64,000 nt of DNA from Mycobacterium sp. (GTDB lineage: Bacteria; Actinomycetota; Actinomycetes; Mycobacteriales; Mycobacteriaceae): NCBI GenBank assembly GCA_016197405.1, contig JACPVR010000004.1, forward strand, positions 421,487 through 485,486. The letters are read 5' to 3'. The position numbers and the translations under genes are program-made. The first letter of the stretch is position 1. Each line of letters opens with the position of its first letter. This document shows, piece by piece, positions 1 through 11,555 of the stretch. The notes beneath the pieces are model-generated. The model made no database searches. It was not told the DNA's origin and worked only from the letters and a program-made list of their open reading frames with translations.

Positions 1-359
1 TCGGAGACCGCGGTGCCCTGCAGCAGCATGGCACCGAGGTCGCACAGGTTGCGCAGACCGGCCTGACAGGACGGGCACGCGCCGCACGACGGGATGAACG
101 ACAGCACGACGTGGTCGCCGGGCTCGAGGCCTTCGACCCCGGGGCCGACCTCGGTCACGATGCCGGCGCCCTCGTGGCCACCGAGGACCGGGAAACCGGC
201 CATCGGGATGTCACCGGTGACCAGATGGTGGTCGGAATGGCACATGCCCGACGCTTCCATCTGGATCTTGACCTCGTCTTTGACGGGGTCGCCTATCTCG
301 ATCTCCTCGATCGTCCACGGCTGGTTGAATTCCCAGATCAGAGCGCCTTTGGTCTTCAT
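1..359 (-). CDS. adhB: NDMA-dependent (mycofactocin-associated) Zn alcohol dehydrogenase, N-terminal part, truncated by window edge
   Basis: Minus-strand translation MKTKGALIWEFNQPWTIEEIEIGDPVKDEVKIQMEASGMCHSDHHLVTGDIPMAGFPVLGGHEGAG...CGACPSCQAGLRNLC closely resembles mycobacterial AdhB (Rv0761c type); Zn-ADH GHE and Cys-cluster motifs present. Confidence 0.93.
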   Translation of the reverse strand, partial: MKTKGALIWEFNQPWTIEEIEIGDPVKDEVKIQMEASGMCHSDHHLVTGDIPMAGFPVLGGHEGAGIVTEVGPGVEGLEPGDHVVLSFIPSCGACPSCQAGLRNLCDLGAMLLQGTAVS

Positions 360-455
360 CTCTCCTGCTTTCGAAATAGAGCCACTAGCTCCAGACTAGA
401 GGCTCTAGTTAGCCACATCACAGTGCCCCCAAGCAACTGCTTGGCCGGGTGATTT

Positions 456-1007
456 TCACCAGATCGCGACGGGCGCCTCGCCGAGCGGGTAATAACCGGC
501 CAGCTTCTCCCCGGCCAGGCTGCGTTCGATGCGCTTCTGCATCGTCGGGGTCAGGTCACCGGACTCGATGAGCTTCATGAACGCCTTCTGCACATGCCCG
601 AAGTCGAAGAAGTCGCGCTGCCACTCGATCTTCAGATCCCCGTTGAGCCGGAACCAGCTGCCGCCGATGCCGTAGATCTCATCGCGTGCGCCATCGCTCT
701 TGTTGGCGATCTGCTTCCAGAACCCGACGATCTCCCCGAGCTTGTCGTCGATGAGCACCTTCTGGTACTCGTAGACCCAGTTCTCCAGGCCTTCCATCTC
801 CAGGCCCAGCGCGACATCGCGGATCTCCTCGCGACCGACGCACATGACATCTTCCTTGGGACCGATGTTCCAGCCGTAGGTGGCGTCCTCGGTGTAGAAA
901 TCGGCCAGGGGCTTCCAGTCACCGGCCGCCTCGGCATCCTTGTTGGCCTGCAGCCAACGGTCGACCCATGCTTCGTAGTCTGAGCGACTCGCCTTTGAAT
1001 CAGTCAC
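456..1007 (-). CDS. NTF2/SnoaL-like fold protein (Rv0762c-like)
   Basis: 183 aa ORF, KPLADFYTEDATYGWNIG / IWGIGGSWFR-type SnoaL pattern; position between adhB and ferredoxin. Confidence 0.8.
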   Translation of the reverse strand: MTDSKASRSDYEAWVDRWLQANKDAEAAGDWKPLADFYTEDATYGWNIGPKEDVMCVGREEIRDVALGLEMEGLENWVYEYQKVLIDDKLGEIVGFWKQIANKSDGARDEIYGIGGSWFRLNGDLKIEWQRDFFDFGHVQKAFMKLIESGDLTPTMQKRIERSLAGEKLAGYYPLGEAPVAIW

Positions 1008-1019
1008 AGTCCTTGCCTT

Positions 1020-2583
<1,564 letters not shown>

Positions 2584-2587
<4 letters not shown>

Positions 2588-3411
2588 TGGGCTGGCATCC
2601 CTTCCTCGCCGAGGGCGAGTTTCTGTCGATCTTTCTTGGTCGCCAACGGTGCTTCGGGCTGCAGTTCCATATTGGCGATGAAGCCGCCGCGGGGTGTCTC
2701 GGCGACGAACGTGATGGCACGTGCGAGGTCGGAGGCCCGCAGGAAATAGTCGTGACGGGCCTGTCCCCATTTCGCCCAGTCCTCCAGTGCGGGACCGATC
2801 GACTCGGCGGGCAGACTCCAGCCCATCGACGTCTTGGTGGGGCCGGGGTGCACGATCGACGCACGGACGCCGGTGCCTTCCAGCTCCATCTGGAAGTTGG
2901 TGACCATGGCCACCAGGGCAGCCTTGGCGGCGCCGTAGGCGCCCATGTGCGGGCGCTGGCGCAGGGCGACGTCGGAGCCGACGAAGATCAGATCACCGCG
3001 CTGGCGTTCGAGCATCCCGGGGAGGACGGCGGCGGCCAGCCGATTGGCGCCGACCAGGTGGATCTGCAGCTGTGAGTTGAAATCCTCGGTGCTGATATCG
3101 GCGAGCTTGCCGAAGTAGGTATCGCCCGCACCGGCCACCAACACCTCGATATCACCAAGTGCGTCAACGGCGTTGGCCACGAACGAGGTGACCGAGTCCG
3201 GGTCGGTGACATCGAGCCGGAAGCCGACGGCTTCGCCGCCGTCGGCTCGGATCTTGCCCACCAGGTCATCGAGCTTCTCCACGCGACGGGCGCCGAGTGC
3301 GACCGGGAATCCGCGCGCTGCGAGTTCGAGTGCGGTCGCCTCACCGATACCGGCCGACGCGCCCGCCACGATGGCCGGCCGTCGCTCGGGAAGGGGATCG
3401 AAGCGGGGCAT
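2584..3411 (-). CDS. SDR family oxidoreductase (Rv0765c-like)
   Basis: GASAGIGEA nucleotide-binding motif, YGAAK active site. Confidence 0.92.
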
Positions 3412-4626
3412 TTATACAACCTCCACGGTCATGGGTAGATGAGCGAATCCGCGGACGTTGCTGGAATGAACGCGGACGGCATTGGCCTCGTCGACCTCGA
3501 AGCCGCGGATTCGCTTGAACAACTCGGTCAGCGCAACCCGGGCTTCCATCCGGGCCAGGTGAGCGCCCAGGCAGAAATGTGCACCGCTGCCGAAACTCTG
3601 TAGCTTGGAGCCGATTTCGCGGCCGATGATGAACTCGTCCGGCTTCTCGAAGGCGCGCTCGTCGCGATGCGCCGACCCGGGAAGCAACAACAGCACGTCA
3701 CCCTCGGGTATCACCGTGCCGTAGAACTCCAGCTCGCCGGAAACCAGCCGGGCGAGGATCTGGCTGGAGGTGTCGTAGCGCAGGGTCTCCTCGACCCACA
3801 GCGGGATACGGCTCAGGTCTTCGTAGACCGGCGTCAGCTGTCCGGGATTGCGATGACCCCAGAAGGCGGCATTGGCAAGGAGTTTGGTGGTGGTCTCGTT
3901 TCCCGCGATGACCATCAGGAACATGAAACCGATGATCTCTTCGTCGGTGAGCCGGTCACCGTCGATCTCGGCCTCCAGCAGCGCGGAGGTCAGGTCATCG
4001 CTGGGCTTCTTGCGGCGTTCGGCGACCATGTCCTGGTAGTAGACGATCAGATTGAGCGAAGCCTCGATCGCCTCGGCGGGAACGTCGGTGACGCCGTCCT
4101 CACGGTGCATCACACCGTCGGCCCAGGCGCGCACCTGGTCGCGGTCGGACTGGGGGACACCCATGAGTTCGGAGATGACGTCCATCGGCAGCTTGCCCGC
4201 GAACTCGGCCACGTAGTCGACCGTCGAGCCGCCGTCGGCCTTCTCCATCATGACGTCCAGATGCTGCACGGCGATCTCGGTGACCCGCGGCTCCAGCTCG
4301 CGGATGCGGCGCGGGGTGAAGCCCTTGGACACCAGGGTGCGCAGCCGCAGGTGGCCGGGATCGTCCATCGCCAGGAACGACATGGTCTTGGAGGCGTGCG
4401 GCCCGCGCGAAACCGGATCCAGAGAGACACCTTCACGGTTGGACAGGGTGGTGCTGTTCCGGAATCCGGCGAGCACGTCGGCATGCCGGGACAGCGCCCA
4501 GAAGCCGAGGTCGGCGTTTCGGTACAGCGGCGCCTCGTCACGGAGCCGCTTGTAGTACGGGTACGGATCCTCGTGGAAGTCGTAGTCGTACGGGTCGAGA
4601 AGTGGCTTCTCGGTCTGGACTGTCAT
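3412..4626 (-). CDS. cyp123: Cytochrome P450, CYP123-like
   Basis: DPYDYDFHEDPYPYYKRLRDEAPLYRN...AGNETTTKLLANA...FGSGAHFCLGAHLARMEARVAL; resembles Rv0766c and has the same gene order. Confidence 0.92.
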   Translation of the reverse strand: MTVQTEKPLLDPYDYDFHEDPYPYYKRLRDEAPLYRNADLGFWALSRHADVLAGFRNSTTLSNREGVSLDPVSRGPHASKTMSFLAMDDPGHLRLRTLVSKGFTPRRIRELEPRVTEIAVQHLDVMMEKADGGSTVDYVAEFAGKLPMDVISELMGVPQSDRDQVRAWADGVMHREDGVTDVPAEAIEASLNLIVYYQDMVAERRKKPSDDLTSALLEAEIDGDRLTDEEIIGFMFLMVIAGNETTTKLLANAAFWGHRNPGQLTPVYEDLSRIPLWVEETLRYDTSSQILARLVSGELEFYGTVIPEGDVLLLLPGSAHRDERAFEKPDEFIIGREIGSKLQSFGSGAHFCLGAHLARMEARVALTELFKRIRGFEVDEANAVRVHSSNVRGFAHLPMTVEVV

Positions 4627-5246
4627 CGGTCCCCCTTGGCGGTCGACTCGGACGGCGGGGCTTCGCCGTTCAATATCAGGTTGATCACGAAGGTCAGCCG
4701 GTCGGCGATCTGGTGGTAAGTGAATGCGCCGCTCCCGGCTTGGACGAGGGCGCCGAAGAATGTCATCTCCAGCGCCCCGACGGTGCGGGAGTCGGCGTCG
4801 GGCCCGAAGGCCGAGGTGATGCGGCGGTGGATCTCGGCGCCGATGCGCTCGCGAACCTTGGTGACCGCTTCGTCGTTGCCCGACATCAGGGCGGTGGTGC
4901 AGGCCGCGGCGACCTCGGGATAGTCGGCGACCACCAGGGCGAGACTGCGAACGACATTGTCGACACGGGTGAGTTTGGTGTCGTTGACGTCGGTGAAGAA
5001 CGGCACCTGCTTGATCAGGTCGAGGTAGACCTCGGCGACGAGATGGTTCTTCGACGAGAAGTAGGTGTAGGCAGTTGCCGGTGCGACATTGGCGCGTTTG
5101 GCGACGGCCCGAACCGTCAGGTCGGCATAGGAGCTCTCCCGCAGCATCTCCATGCCCGCAGTGAGCACTTTGCGGAACGTCTCCTCTTGCCGCCGATTGC
5201 GCGGCGCCGCATCGGTTGCGTGGTCGGGGTTCGAGGTGACAGTCAC
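4623..5246 (-). CDS. TetR family transcriptional regulator (Rv0767c-like)
   Basis: N-terminal HTH TVRAVAKRANVAPATAYTYFSSKNHLVAEVY; GTG start at 5246 chosen (VTVTSNPDH...), ORF open to 5312. Confidence 0.88.
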   Translation of the reverse strand: MTVTSNPDHATDAAPRNRRQEETFRKVLTAGMEMLRESSYADLTVRAVAKRANVAPATAYTYFSSKNHLVAEVYLDLIKQVPFFTDVNDTKLTRVDNVVRSLALVVADYPEVAAACTTALMSGNDEAVTKVRERIGAEIHRRITSAFGPDADSRTVGALEMTFFGALVQAGSGAFTYHQIADRLTFVINLILNGEAPPSESTAKGDR

Positions 5247-5448
5247 GATGGACTCACTGGACACGTGTCCAAGGTATCCGACGGTGGCCGCTATAGGCAA
5301 GATCTGCGTCAATGATGGCTGTCAACTGCATGTACGGGGTATTGACGCCCGGTGACCGGCACCCGGGCCTTGTCATGGGCGCGGGTCTGCGGCTATGTTC
5401 GGACGGCAGTCATCGGACACATGTCCAGATAATTCGGGAGAGTCGCAC

Positions 5449-6918
5449 ATGGCGTTACTGGCCGGCAGGGAAAGTCAGCTGTTCATCGACGGCAAGCTCG
5501 TCGCGGGCGGCGGTGGTGCGTTCGCGACCATCAACCCCGCCACCGAGGATGTGCTCGGGACCGCGGCTGATGCCGACGCCGAGGACATGGGCCGGGCCAT
5601 CGAGGCCGCGCGCCGCGCATTCGACGACACCGACTGGTCGACCGATGTCGAGCTGCGCGTGCGCTGCATCCGTCAGCTGCAGCAGGCGATGCGCGACCAT
5701 GTCGAGGAACTGCGGGATCTGACCATCGCCGAGGTCGGAGCTCCGCGCATGCTCACCTCGGCCGCGCAGCTCGAAGGCCCGGTGGCAGACCTCAGTTTCT
5801 GCGCCGACACCGCCGAGTCCTATGCCTGGACCACCGATCTCGGTATCGCCTCGCCGATGGGCATGAAGACCCACCGCACCGTCGCACGTGAGGCGATCGG
5901 CGTCGTCGGCGCCATCACGCCGTGGAACTTCCCCCACCAGATCAACCTCGCCAAGATCGGTCCGGCGCTGGCCGCGGGCAACACCCTGGTTCTCAAGCCT
6001 GCGCCTGACACCCCTTGGGCGGCAGCAGTACTCGGCGAGCTGATCGCCGAACACACCGACTTCCCCGCGGGTGTCATCAATATCGTCACCTCCAGCGACC
6101 ACAGTGTCGGCGCGTTGCTGTCCAAGGATCCGCGGGTCGACATGGTGTCCTTCACCGGATCGACCAACACCGGCCGGATGGTGATGTCCGACGGGTCGGC
6201 GACGCTGAAGAAGGTATTCCTCGAACTCGGCGGCAAGTCGGCGTTCCTGGTTCTCGATGACGCCGACCTGGCGGGCGCGTGTTCGATGTCGGCCTTCACG
6301 GTCTCGATGCACGCCGGGCAGGGTTGCGCGATCACCACTCGCCTCGTCGTTCCGCGTGCACGGTATGACGAGGCCGTCGAGGCGGCGGCCAAGACCATGG
6401 CAGGGCTGCAGCCCGGGGACCCGAACGATCCCGGAACCATCTGCGGGCCGGTCATCTCCGCGCGACAGCGCGACCGAATCCAGGGCTACCTGGACTCGGC
6501 GATCGCCGAGGGCGGCACGTTCGCCTGCGGTGGCGGGCGTCCCGCCGGCCGAGACCGGGGTTTCTTCATCGAGCCGACCGTCATCGCCGGCCTGGACAAC
6601 AGCGCCACCGTTGCGCGCGAGGAGATCTTCGGTCCGGTGCTCACCGTCATCGCCCACGACGGTGACGACGACGCGGTGCGGATCGCCAATGATTCGCCGT
6701 TCGGACTGTCCGGCACGGTGTTCTCCGCCGACGACGAGCGTGCCGCAGGTGTCGCAGCCCGGATGCGCGTCGGCACCGTCAACATCAACGGCGGCGTCTG
6801 GTATTCGGCGGATATGCCGTTCGGCGGCTACAAGCAATCCGGCATCGGCCGGGAAATGGGCCTGGCAGGTTTCGAGGAGTACCTCGAGACCAAGGCGATC
6901 GCCACGCTGGCCAACTAG
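5449..6918 (+). CDS. aldA: Aldehyde dehydrogenase (Rv0768-like)
   Basis: TPWNFPHQ, FTGSTNTGR, LELGGKS, AGQGC motifs; ATG at 5449. Confidence 0.93.
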   Translation: MALLAGRESQLFIDGKLVAGGGGAFATINPATEDVLGTAADADAEDMGRAIEAARRAFDDTDWSTDVELRVRCIRQLQQAMRDHVEELRDLTIAEVGAPRMLTSAAQLEGPVADLSFCADTAESYAWTTDLGIASPMGMKTHRTVAREAIGVVGAITPWNFPHQINLAKIGPALAAGNTLVLKPAPDTPWAAAVLGELIAEHTDFPAGVINIVTSSDHSVGALLSKDPRVDMVSFTGSTNTGRMVMSDGSATLKKVFLELGGKSAFLVLDDADLAGACSMSAFTVSMHAGQGCAITTRLVVPRARYDEAVEAAAKTMAGLQPGDPNDPGTICGPVISARQRDRIQGYLDSAIAEGGTFACGGGRPAGRDRGFFIEPTVIAGLDNSATVAREEIFGPVLTVIAHDGDDDAVRIANDSPFGLSGTVFSADDERAAGVAARMRVGTVNINGGVWYSADMPFGGYKQSGIGREMGLAGFEEYLETKAIATLAN

Positions 6919-6935
6919 GGATCAAGGGAGATCGA

Positions 6936-7697
6936 ATGGGACTTTACGGAGATCAGTTCAAGGACAAGGTCGCCATCGTCACGGGCGCCGGTGGCGGGAT
7001 CGGCCAGGCATACGCCGAGGCGTTGGCCCGTGAGGGCGCCGCCGTCGTGATCGCCGATATCAACACCGACGGTGCGCAGAAGGTCGCCGACGGGATCAAA
7101 GGCGAGGGCGGCAACGCCCTCGCGGTGCGCGTCGATGTATCAGATCCAGAGTCCGCCAAAGAGATGGCAGCTCAGGCGCTTTCGGAGTTCGGTGGAATCG
7201 ACTACCTGGTCAACAATGCCGCAATTTTCGGTGGGATGAAGCTGGACTTCCTGATCACCGTCGACTGGGACTACTACAAGAAGTTCATGAGCGTCAACCT
7301 CGACGGCGCACTGGTCTGCACGCGTGCGGTCTATCGCAAGATGGCCAAGCGTGGCGGCGGCGCGATCGTCAACCAGTCCTCCACGGCGGCGTGGCTGTAT
7401 TCCAACTTCTACGGGCTGGCCAAGGTCGGTATCAACGGCCTGACCCAGCAGCTGGCCACCGAACTGGGCGGGCAGAACATCAGGGTCAACGCCATCGCGC
7501 CCGGACCCATCAACACCGAGGCAAACCGGACCACCACCCCGCAGGAGATGGTCGCCGACATCGTCAAGGGAATCCCGTTGTCGCGCATGGGTGAGCCCGA
7601 GGATCTGGTCGGCATGCTGCTGTTCCTGCTCTCGGATCAGGCGAAGTGGATCACCGGGCAGATCTTCAACGTCGACGGCGGACAGATCATCCGCTGA
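6936..7697 (+). CDS. SDR family oxidoreductase (Rv0769-like)
   Basis: TGAGGGIGQAYA, YGLAK, NAIAPGPINTEA. Confidence 0.92.
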   Translation: MGLYGDQFKDKVAIVTGAGGGIGQAYAEALAREGAAVVIADINTDGAQKVADGIKGEGGNALAVRVDVSDPESAKEMAAQALSEFGGIDYLVNNAAIFGGMKLDFLITVDWDYYKKFMSVNLDGALVCTRAVYRKMAKRGGGAIVNQSSTAAWLYSNFYGLAKVGINGLTQQLATELGGQNIRVNAIAPGPINTEANRTTTPQEMVADIVKGIPLSRMGEPEDLVGMLLFLLSDQAKWITGQIFNVDGGQIIR

Positions 7698-7727
7698 TGC
7701 CGAGTGAGGGACGAGCGATGAGGAGAA

Positions 7728-8612
7728 GTGGCGGATATGACGCGTCCATCGGCTGAGAACATCAAGGTCGGTTATATCGGCCTGGGAAACCAGGGCGCGC
7801 CGATGGCCAAGCGGCTCGCCGACTGGCCGGGCGGCCTCATCGTCTTCGATGTGCGTGCCGATGCCATGACCCCGCTCGTCGAGCTCGGCGCCACGCCGGC
7901 CGACAGCGTGGCCGAGGTCGCGCAAGCCGATGTCATCAGCGTGACCGTGCTCAACGATGCGCAGGTGCGTGATGTGGTCACAGAGCTTGCGGCACACGCC
8001 AAGCCGGGCACGGTGATCGCGATCCATTCCACCATCGAGCCCGGCACCGCGGGTGAGCTGGCCGAGCAGTTGCGGGCCGGCGGTATTCGCATCGTCGACG
8101 CTCCGGTCAGCGGGGGCGCCGGCGCGGCGGAAAAGGGTGAGCTGGCCGTCATGGTCGGCGCCGACGACGAGGCCTACGAGCTGGTCAAGCCGGTGTTCAA
8201 AGCGTGGGCCTCGATGGTCGTCCGCGCAGGTGCGCCCGGCGCGGGAACCCGGATGAAACTGGCCCGCAACATGCTGACCTTCATCGGCTTCGCCGCGGCC
8301 TGCGAGGCGTCCAAGCTCGCCGAGGCCGCCGGTATCGATCTGCAGAAGCTCGGCCGGGTGGTGCGCCACAGCGACGCGCAAAGTGGTGGCCCGGGCGCGA
8401 TCATGGCGCGCGACGACACCAAACCGCTTGAGCCGGATCACTTCTTGTACGACATGTTCGTCCACACCCGCGGGCTGGCCGAAAAGGATCTGCGGTTGGC
8501 ACTCGGACTTGGCGAGGCCACCGGTGTGGAACTTCCATTGGCCGAGATCGCGTTGCGTGACCTGGCCGACGGACTCGGAGTGCCGCACACCGCGGCAAGC
8601 ACGAAGGAGTGA
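7728..8612 (+). CDS. 3-hydroxyisobutyrate dehydrogenase-like NAD(P)-dependent oxidoreductase (Rv0770-like)
   Basis: VGYIGLGNQGAPMAKRL; DAPVSGGAGAAEKGELAVMVG. Confidence 0.9.
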   Translation: MADMTRPSAENIKVGYIGLGNQGAPMAKRLADWPGGLIVFDVRADAMTPLVELGATPADSVAEVAQADVISVTVLNDAQVRDVVTELAAHAKPGTVIAIHSTIEPGTAGELAEQLRAGGIRIVDAPVSGGAGAAEKGELAVMVGADDEAYELVKPVFKAWASMVVRAGAPGAGTRMKLARNMLTFIGFAAACEASKLAEAAGIDLQKLGRVVRHSDAQSGGPGAIMARDDTKPLEPDHFLYDMFVHTRGLAEKDLRLALGLGEATGVELPLAEIALRDLADGLGVPHTAASTKE

Positions 8613-9058
8613 CGATGGACGAGCTGCGCCGCACCGGCCTGGAGAAGATGAACGAGGTCTACGGCTGGGAGATGCCCGATATGGAGGGCGACCCATACTT
8701 CGACCTGACCGTCGATCACCTCTTCGGCACCATTTGGAACCGGCCGGGCCTGTCGATGCGCGACAAGCGGATCATGACCCTGGTTGCGGTGACCGCGGTC
8801 GGACGCGCCGACCTCGCCGAGATCCAGGTGAACGCCGCCCTGCTCAACGAGGAACTCAGCGACGTCGAGCTCAAGGAGATGGCGGTCTTCCTGACCCATT
8901 ACCTGGGCTTCCCCCTGGGCTCGGCACTCAACGGTGCCGTCGACAAGGTCGTCACGAAGCGCAAGAAGGCCGCGGCGCGGGGTGAGGGCGAAAACAAGAA
9001 GGCCAACGTCGACGCCGCCGTCCGGATGCACAGCGGGAAGTCTCTCGACTCGGACTGA
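8609..9058 (+). CDS. Carboxymuconolactone decarboxylase family protein (Rv0771-like)
   Basis: DLTVDHLFGTIWNRPGLSMRDKRIMTLV...AALLNEELSDVELKE. Confidence 0.88.
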   Translation: MTMDELRRTGLEKMNEVYGWEMPDMEGDPYFDLTVDHLFGTIWNRPGLSMRDKRIMTLVAVTAVGRADLAEIQVNAALLNEELSDVELKEMAVFLTHYLGFPLGSALNGAVDKVVTKRKKAAARGEGENKKANVDAAVRMHSGKSLDSD

Positions 9059-9062
9059 AGTT

Positions 9063-9085
9063 CATACCGTATCGGATACGGTATG
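9063..9085. promoter_or_regulatory. Perfect 23-bp palindrome overlapping a start codon, probable operator
   Basis: CATACCGTATC-G-GATACGGTATG; the last 3 nt are the ATG of the 9083 gene. Confidence 0.75.
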
Positions 9086-10135
9086 GATGTGATCCGAGTC
9101 ATCCAGTGGGCCACCGGCACGGTCGGACGCCAAGCGGTGCGGGCTGTGGCAGCGCATCCCGAACTCGCGATCGTCGGCGCCTACGTCTACAGCGATGCCA
9201 AGGCCGGTCGCGACATCGGTGAGATCTGCGGTATCGGCCCGACCGGGGTCATGGCGACCTCGGATGCCGACGAGATCCTCGGGACCGCCGCCGATTGTGT
9301 GCTGTACATGCCGCAGGGTGAGATGAATCCGATGGGTGCGCTCGACGATATCTGTCGGCTGTTGGCATCCGGTAAGAACGTCATCTCGACGGCCGTCACC
9401 GCTTTCATCTACCCGAAGAGCTGCGGGCCTGAGGTCGTGGAGCGGCTGGAGGCGGCGTGTGCGCAGGGCCGAACATCGTTCCACGGCACCGGAATCGAGC
9501 CCGGGTGGGCCGCCGTGGTGCTACCCCTGACGATGTCGGGTCTGTTCGCTCGCATCGACTCCCTACTGGTCCGGGAGCTGCTGGACTACTCCACCTACGA
9601 CAGCGCTGTGATGCTGTTCGACATCATGGGTTTCGGCAAGCACCCCGACGAATCGGTGATCATGGCCGACCCGATCGCACTCGGCGCGACCTTTCGCGCA
9701 CCGTTGATGCTGTTGGCCGACGGCCTCGGCGCGGTCATCGAGGATTTCGAACACCACCGCGAGGTAGCGATCACCGACCATCCCGTCGAGGTCACCGCGG
9801 GCCGCGTCGAAACGGGTACGGTGGCGGCGCAACGCTTCGGTTTGAGCGCCGTGATCGGCGGACGCCGGGCGCTCACCCTTGAGCACATCACCCGGTTGGG
9901 TCCGGATCAGGCCCCGGACTGGCCCACTGGACGCGGGTGGACGGTACAGGTCGAAGGCGCACCGTCGATGGTGCTGGAATCCCGCATCGCGACCCACGGC
10001 GAGGACGAAACCGACCAGGGCTGTCTGGGAACGGCGATGCACGCCGTGCACGCCATCGCGCCGGTGTGCGCCGCGGCGGGGATCGCCACCTTCCTGGACC
10101 TCCCACTGATCACCGGTAGGCACGCGCTCGGTTGA
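9083..10135 (+). CDS. DapB-like / 2,4-diaminopentanoate dehydrogenase-like NAD(P)-binding protein
   Basis: [50 protein letters not shown]. Confidence 0.8.
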   Translation: MDVIRVIQWATGTVGRQAVRAVAAHPELAIVGAYVYSDAKAGRDIGEICGIGPTGVMATSDADEILGTAADCVLYMPQGEMNPMGALDDICRLLASGKNVISTAVTAFIYPKSCGPEVVERLEAACAQGRTSFHGTGIEPGWAAVVLPLTMSGLFARIDSLLVRELLDYSTYDSAVMLFDIMGFGKHPDESVIMADPIALGATFRAPLMLLADGLGAVIEDFEHHREVAITDHPVEVTAGRVETGTVAAQRFGLSAVIGGRRALTLEHITRLGPDQAPDWPTGRGWTVQVEGAPSMVLESRIATHGEDETDQGCLGTAMHAVHAIAPVCAAAGIATFLDLPLITGRHALG

Positions 10136-10178
10136 CCTGCGCCGCTACCGAGGCCGAGCGGCCCGATACAGTGCTTGC

Positions 10179-11447
10179 GTGCGCGTCCTCGTGATCGGAT
10201 CCGGTGCCCGTGAACATGCGTTGTTGTTGGCGTTGCGCCGCGATCCACAGGTGCAGGCGCTGGCCGTGGCACCGGGTAATGCCGGCACCGCCGCGATCGC
10301 CGAACAACACGATGTCGACGTCAGCTCTGCGGACGCCGTGGTCAAGCTTGCCCGCGATTTCGGTGCCGACCTCGTCGTCATCGGCCCCGAGGTCCCACTG
10401 GTGCTCGGTGTCGCGGATGCCCTACGGGCCGCTGGGATCGCCTGCTTCGGACCGTCGCGTGCGGCGGCCCGTATCGAAGGTTCGAAGGCGTTCGCCAAGG
10501 ATGTGATGACGGCTGCCGGCGTGCGCACGGCGGGCAGTGAGATCGTCGACAACCCGGCACACCTGGACGCCGCGCTCAACCGGTTCGGTCCGCCCGCCGG
10601 CCAGCGCGCCTGGGTCGTCAAGGATGACGGGTTGGCCGCGGGTAAGGGTGTGGTCGTCACCGAAGACCGCGACGCCGCCCGTGCCCATGCCGCGGCGCTG
10701 CTCGACGGCGGCCATCCGGTCCTGCTGGAGTCCTTCCTGGACGGTCCCGAGGTATCGCTGTTCTGCGTCGTCGACGGTGAGACCGTCGTTCCGCTGCTGC
10801 CCGCGCAGGATTTCAAACGCGTCGGCGACGGCGACAGCGGTCCCAACACCGGTGGTATGGGCGCCTACGCCCCATTGCCCTGGCTGCCCGACGAGATCAC
10901 CGCGAGCATCGTCGACGATATCGTGAAACCTGTTGCCGCTGAGATGGTTGCCCGCGGCAGCTCGTTCTCCGGGCTGTTGTACGCAGGCCTGGCGATCACC
11001 TCTGCCGGCCCGTCTGTGGTGGAGTTCAACTGCCGGTTCGGCGACCCGGAAACCCAATCGGTGCTGGCGCTGCTGGACTCACCGCTCGGTCAGCTGTTGT
11101 CGGCGGCGGCCACCGGCACGCTCGCGGACTTCGAAGCGCTGCGCTGGCGACCCGGCGCGGCCGTCACCATCGTCATCGCCGCCGAGAACTATCCCGGGCG
11201 CCCGCGGGTCGGCGATGTCATCACCGGATCCGACGCCGACGGCGTCCTGCACGCCGGCACGGCCCGCCGTGAGGACGGCGCGGTGGTCTCCACCGCGGGC
11301 CGGGTGCTCTCGGTGGTCGGAACCGGGGTCGACCTCGCCGCTGCCCGTGCCGATGCGTATGCCATCGCCGCTTCGGTTCGGTTGCCGGGCAGCCATTTTC
11401 GTTCCGATATCGGCTTGGCGGCCGAACGCGGCGAGATCAGCGTCTAG
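10179..11447 (+). CDS. purD: Phosphoribosylamine-glycine ligase
   Basis: [15 protein letters not shown]...[45 protein letters not shown]-grasp GARS. Confidence 0.98.
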   Translation: MRVLVIGSGAREHALLLALRRDPQVQALAVAPGNAGTAAIAEQHDVDVSSADAVVKLARDFGADLVVIGPEVPLVLGVADALRAAGIACFGPSRAAARIEGSKAFAKDVMTAAGVRTAGSEIVDNPAHLDAALNRFGPPAGQRAWVVKDDGLAAGKGVVVTEDRDAARAHAAALLDGGHPVLLESFLDGPEVSLFCVVDGETVVPLLPAQDFKRVGDGDSGPNTGGMGAYAPLPWLPDEITASIVDDIVKPVAAEMVARGSSFSGLLYAGLAITSAGPSVVEFNCRFGDPETQSVLALLDSPLGQLLSAAATGTLADFEALRWRPGAAVTIVIAAENYPGRPRVGDVITGSDADGVLHAGTARREDGAVVSTAGRVLSVVGTGVDLAAARADAYAIAASVRLPGSHFRSDIGLAAERGEISV

Positions 11448-11555
11448 ACCGAACCCCGGTTCGTCCCGGCCTGGTGTAACGGGCTTGGTCAAAGCGCTCT
11501 GCGGTATTGCCGAATGACTTACAGTTGACCGAACAATTGGGTCGATGGGAGTCAT

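Noticed and set aside
5455-6837. Minus-strand ORF of 460 aa
   Set aside because: Antisense shadow of aldA
7140-8696. Long minus-strand ORF (518 aa)
   Set aside because: Antisense to the SDR and HIBADH genes; no recognisable domain
10150-10180. Copy of the 17-bp motif upstream of purD (gatacagt)
   Set aside because: Only one half-site; TACAGT fits an ordinary -10 element
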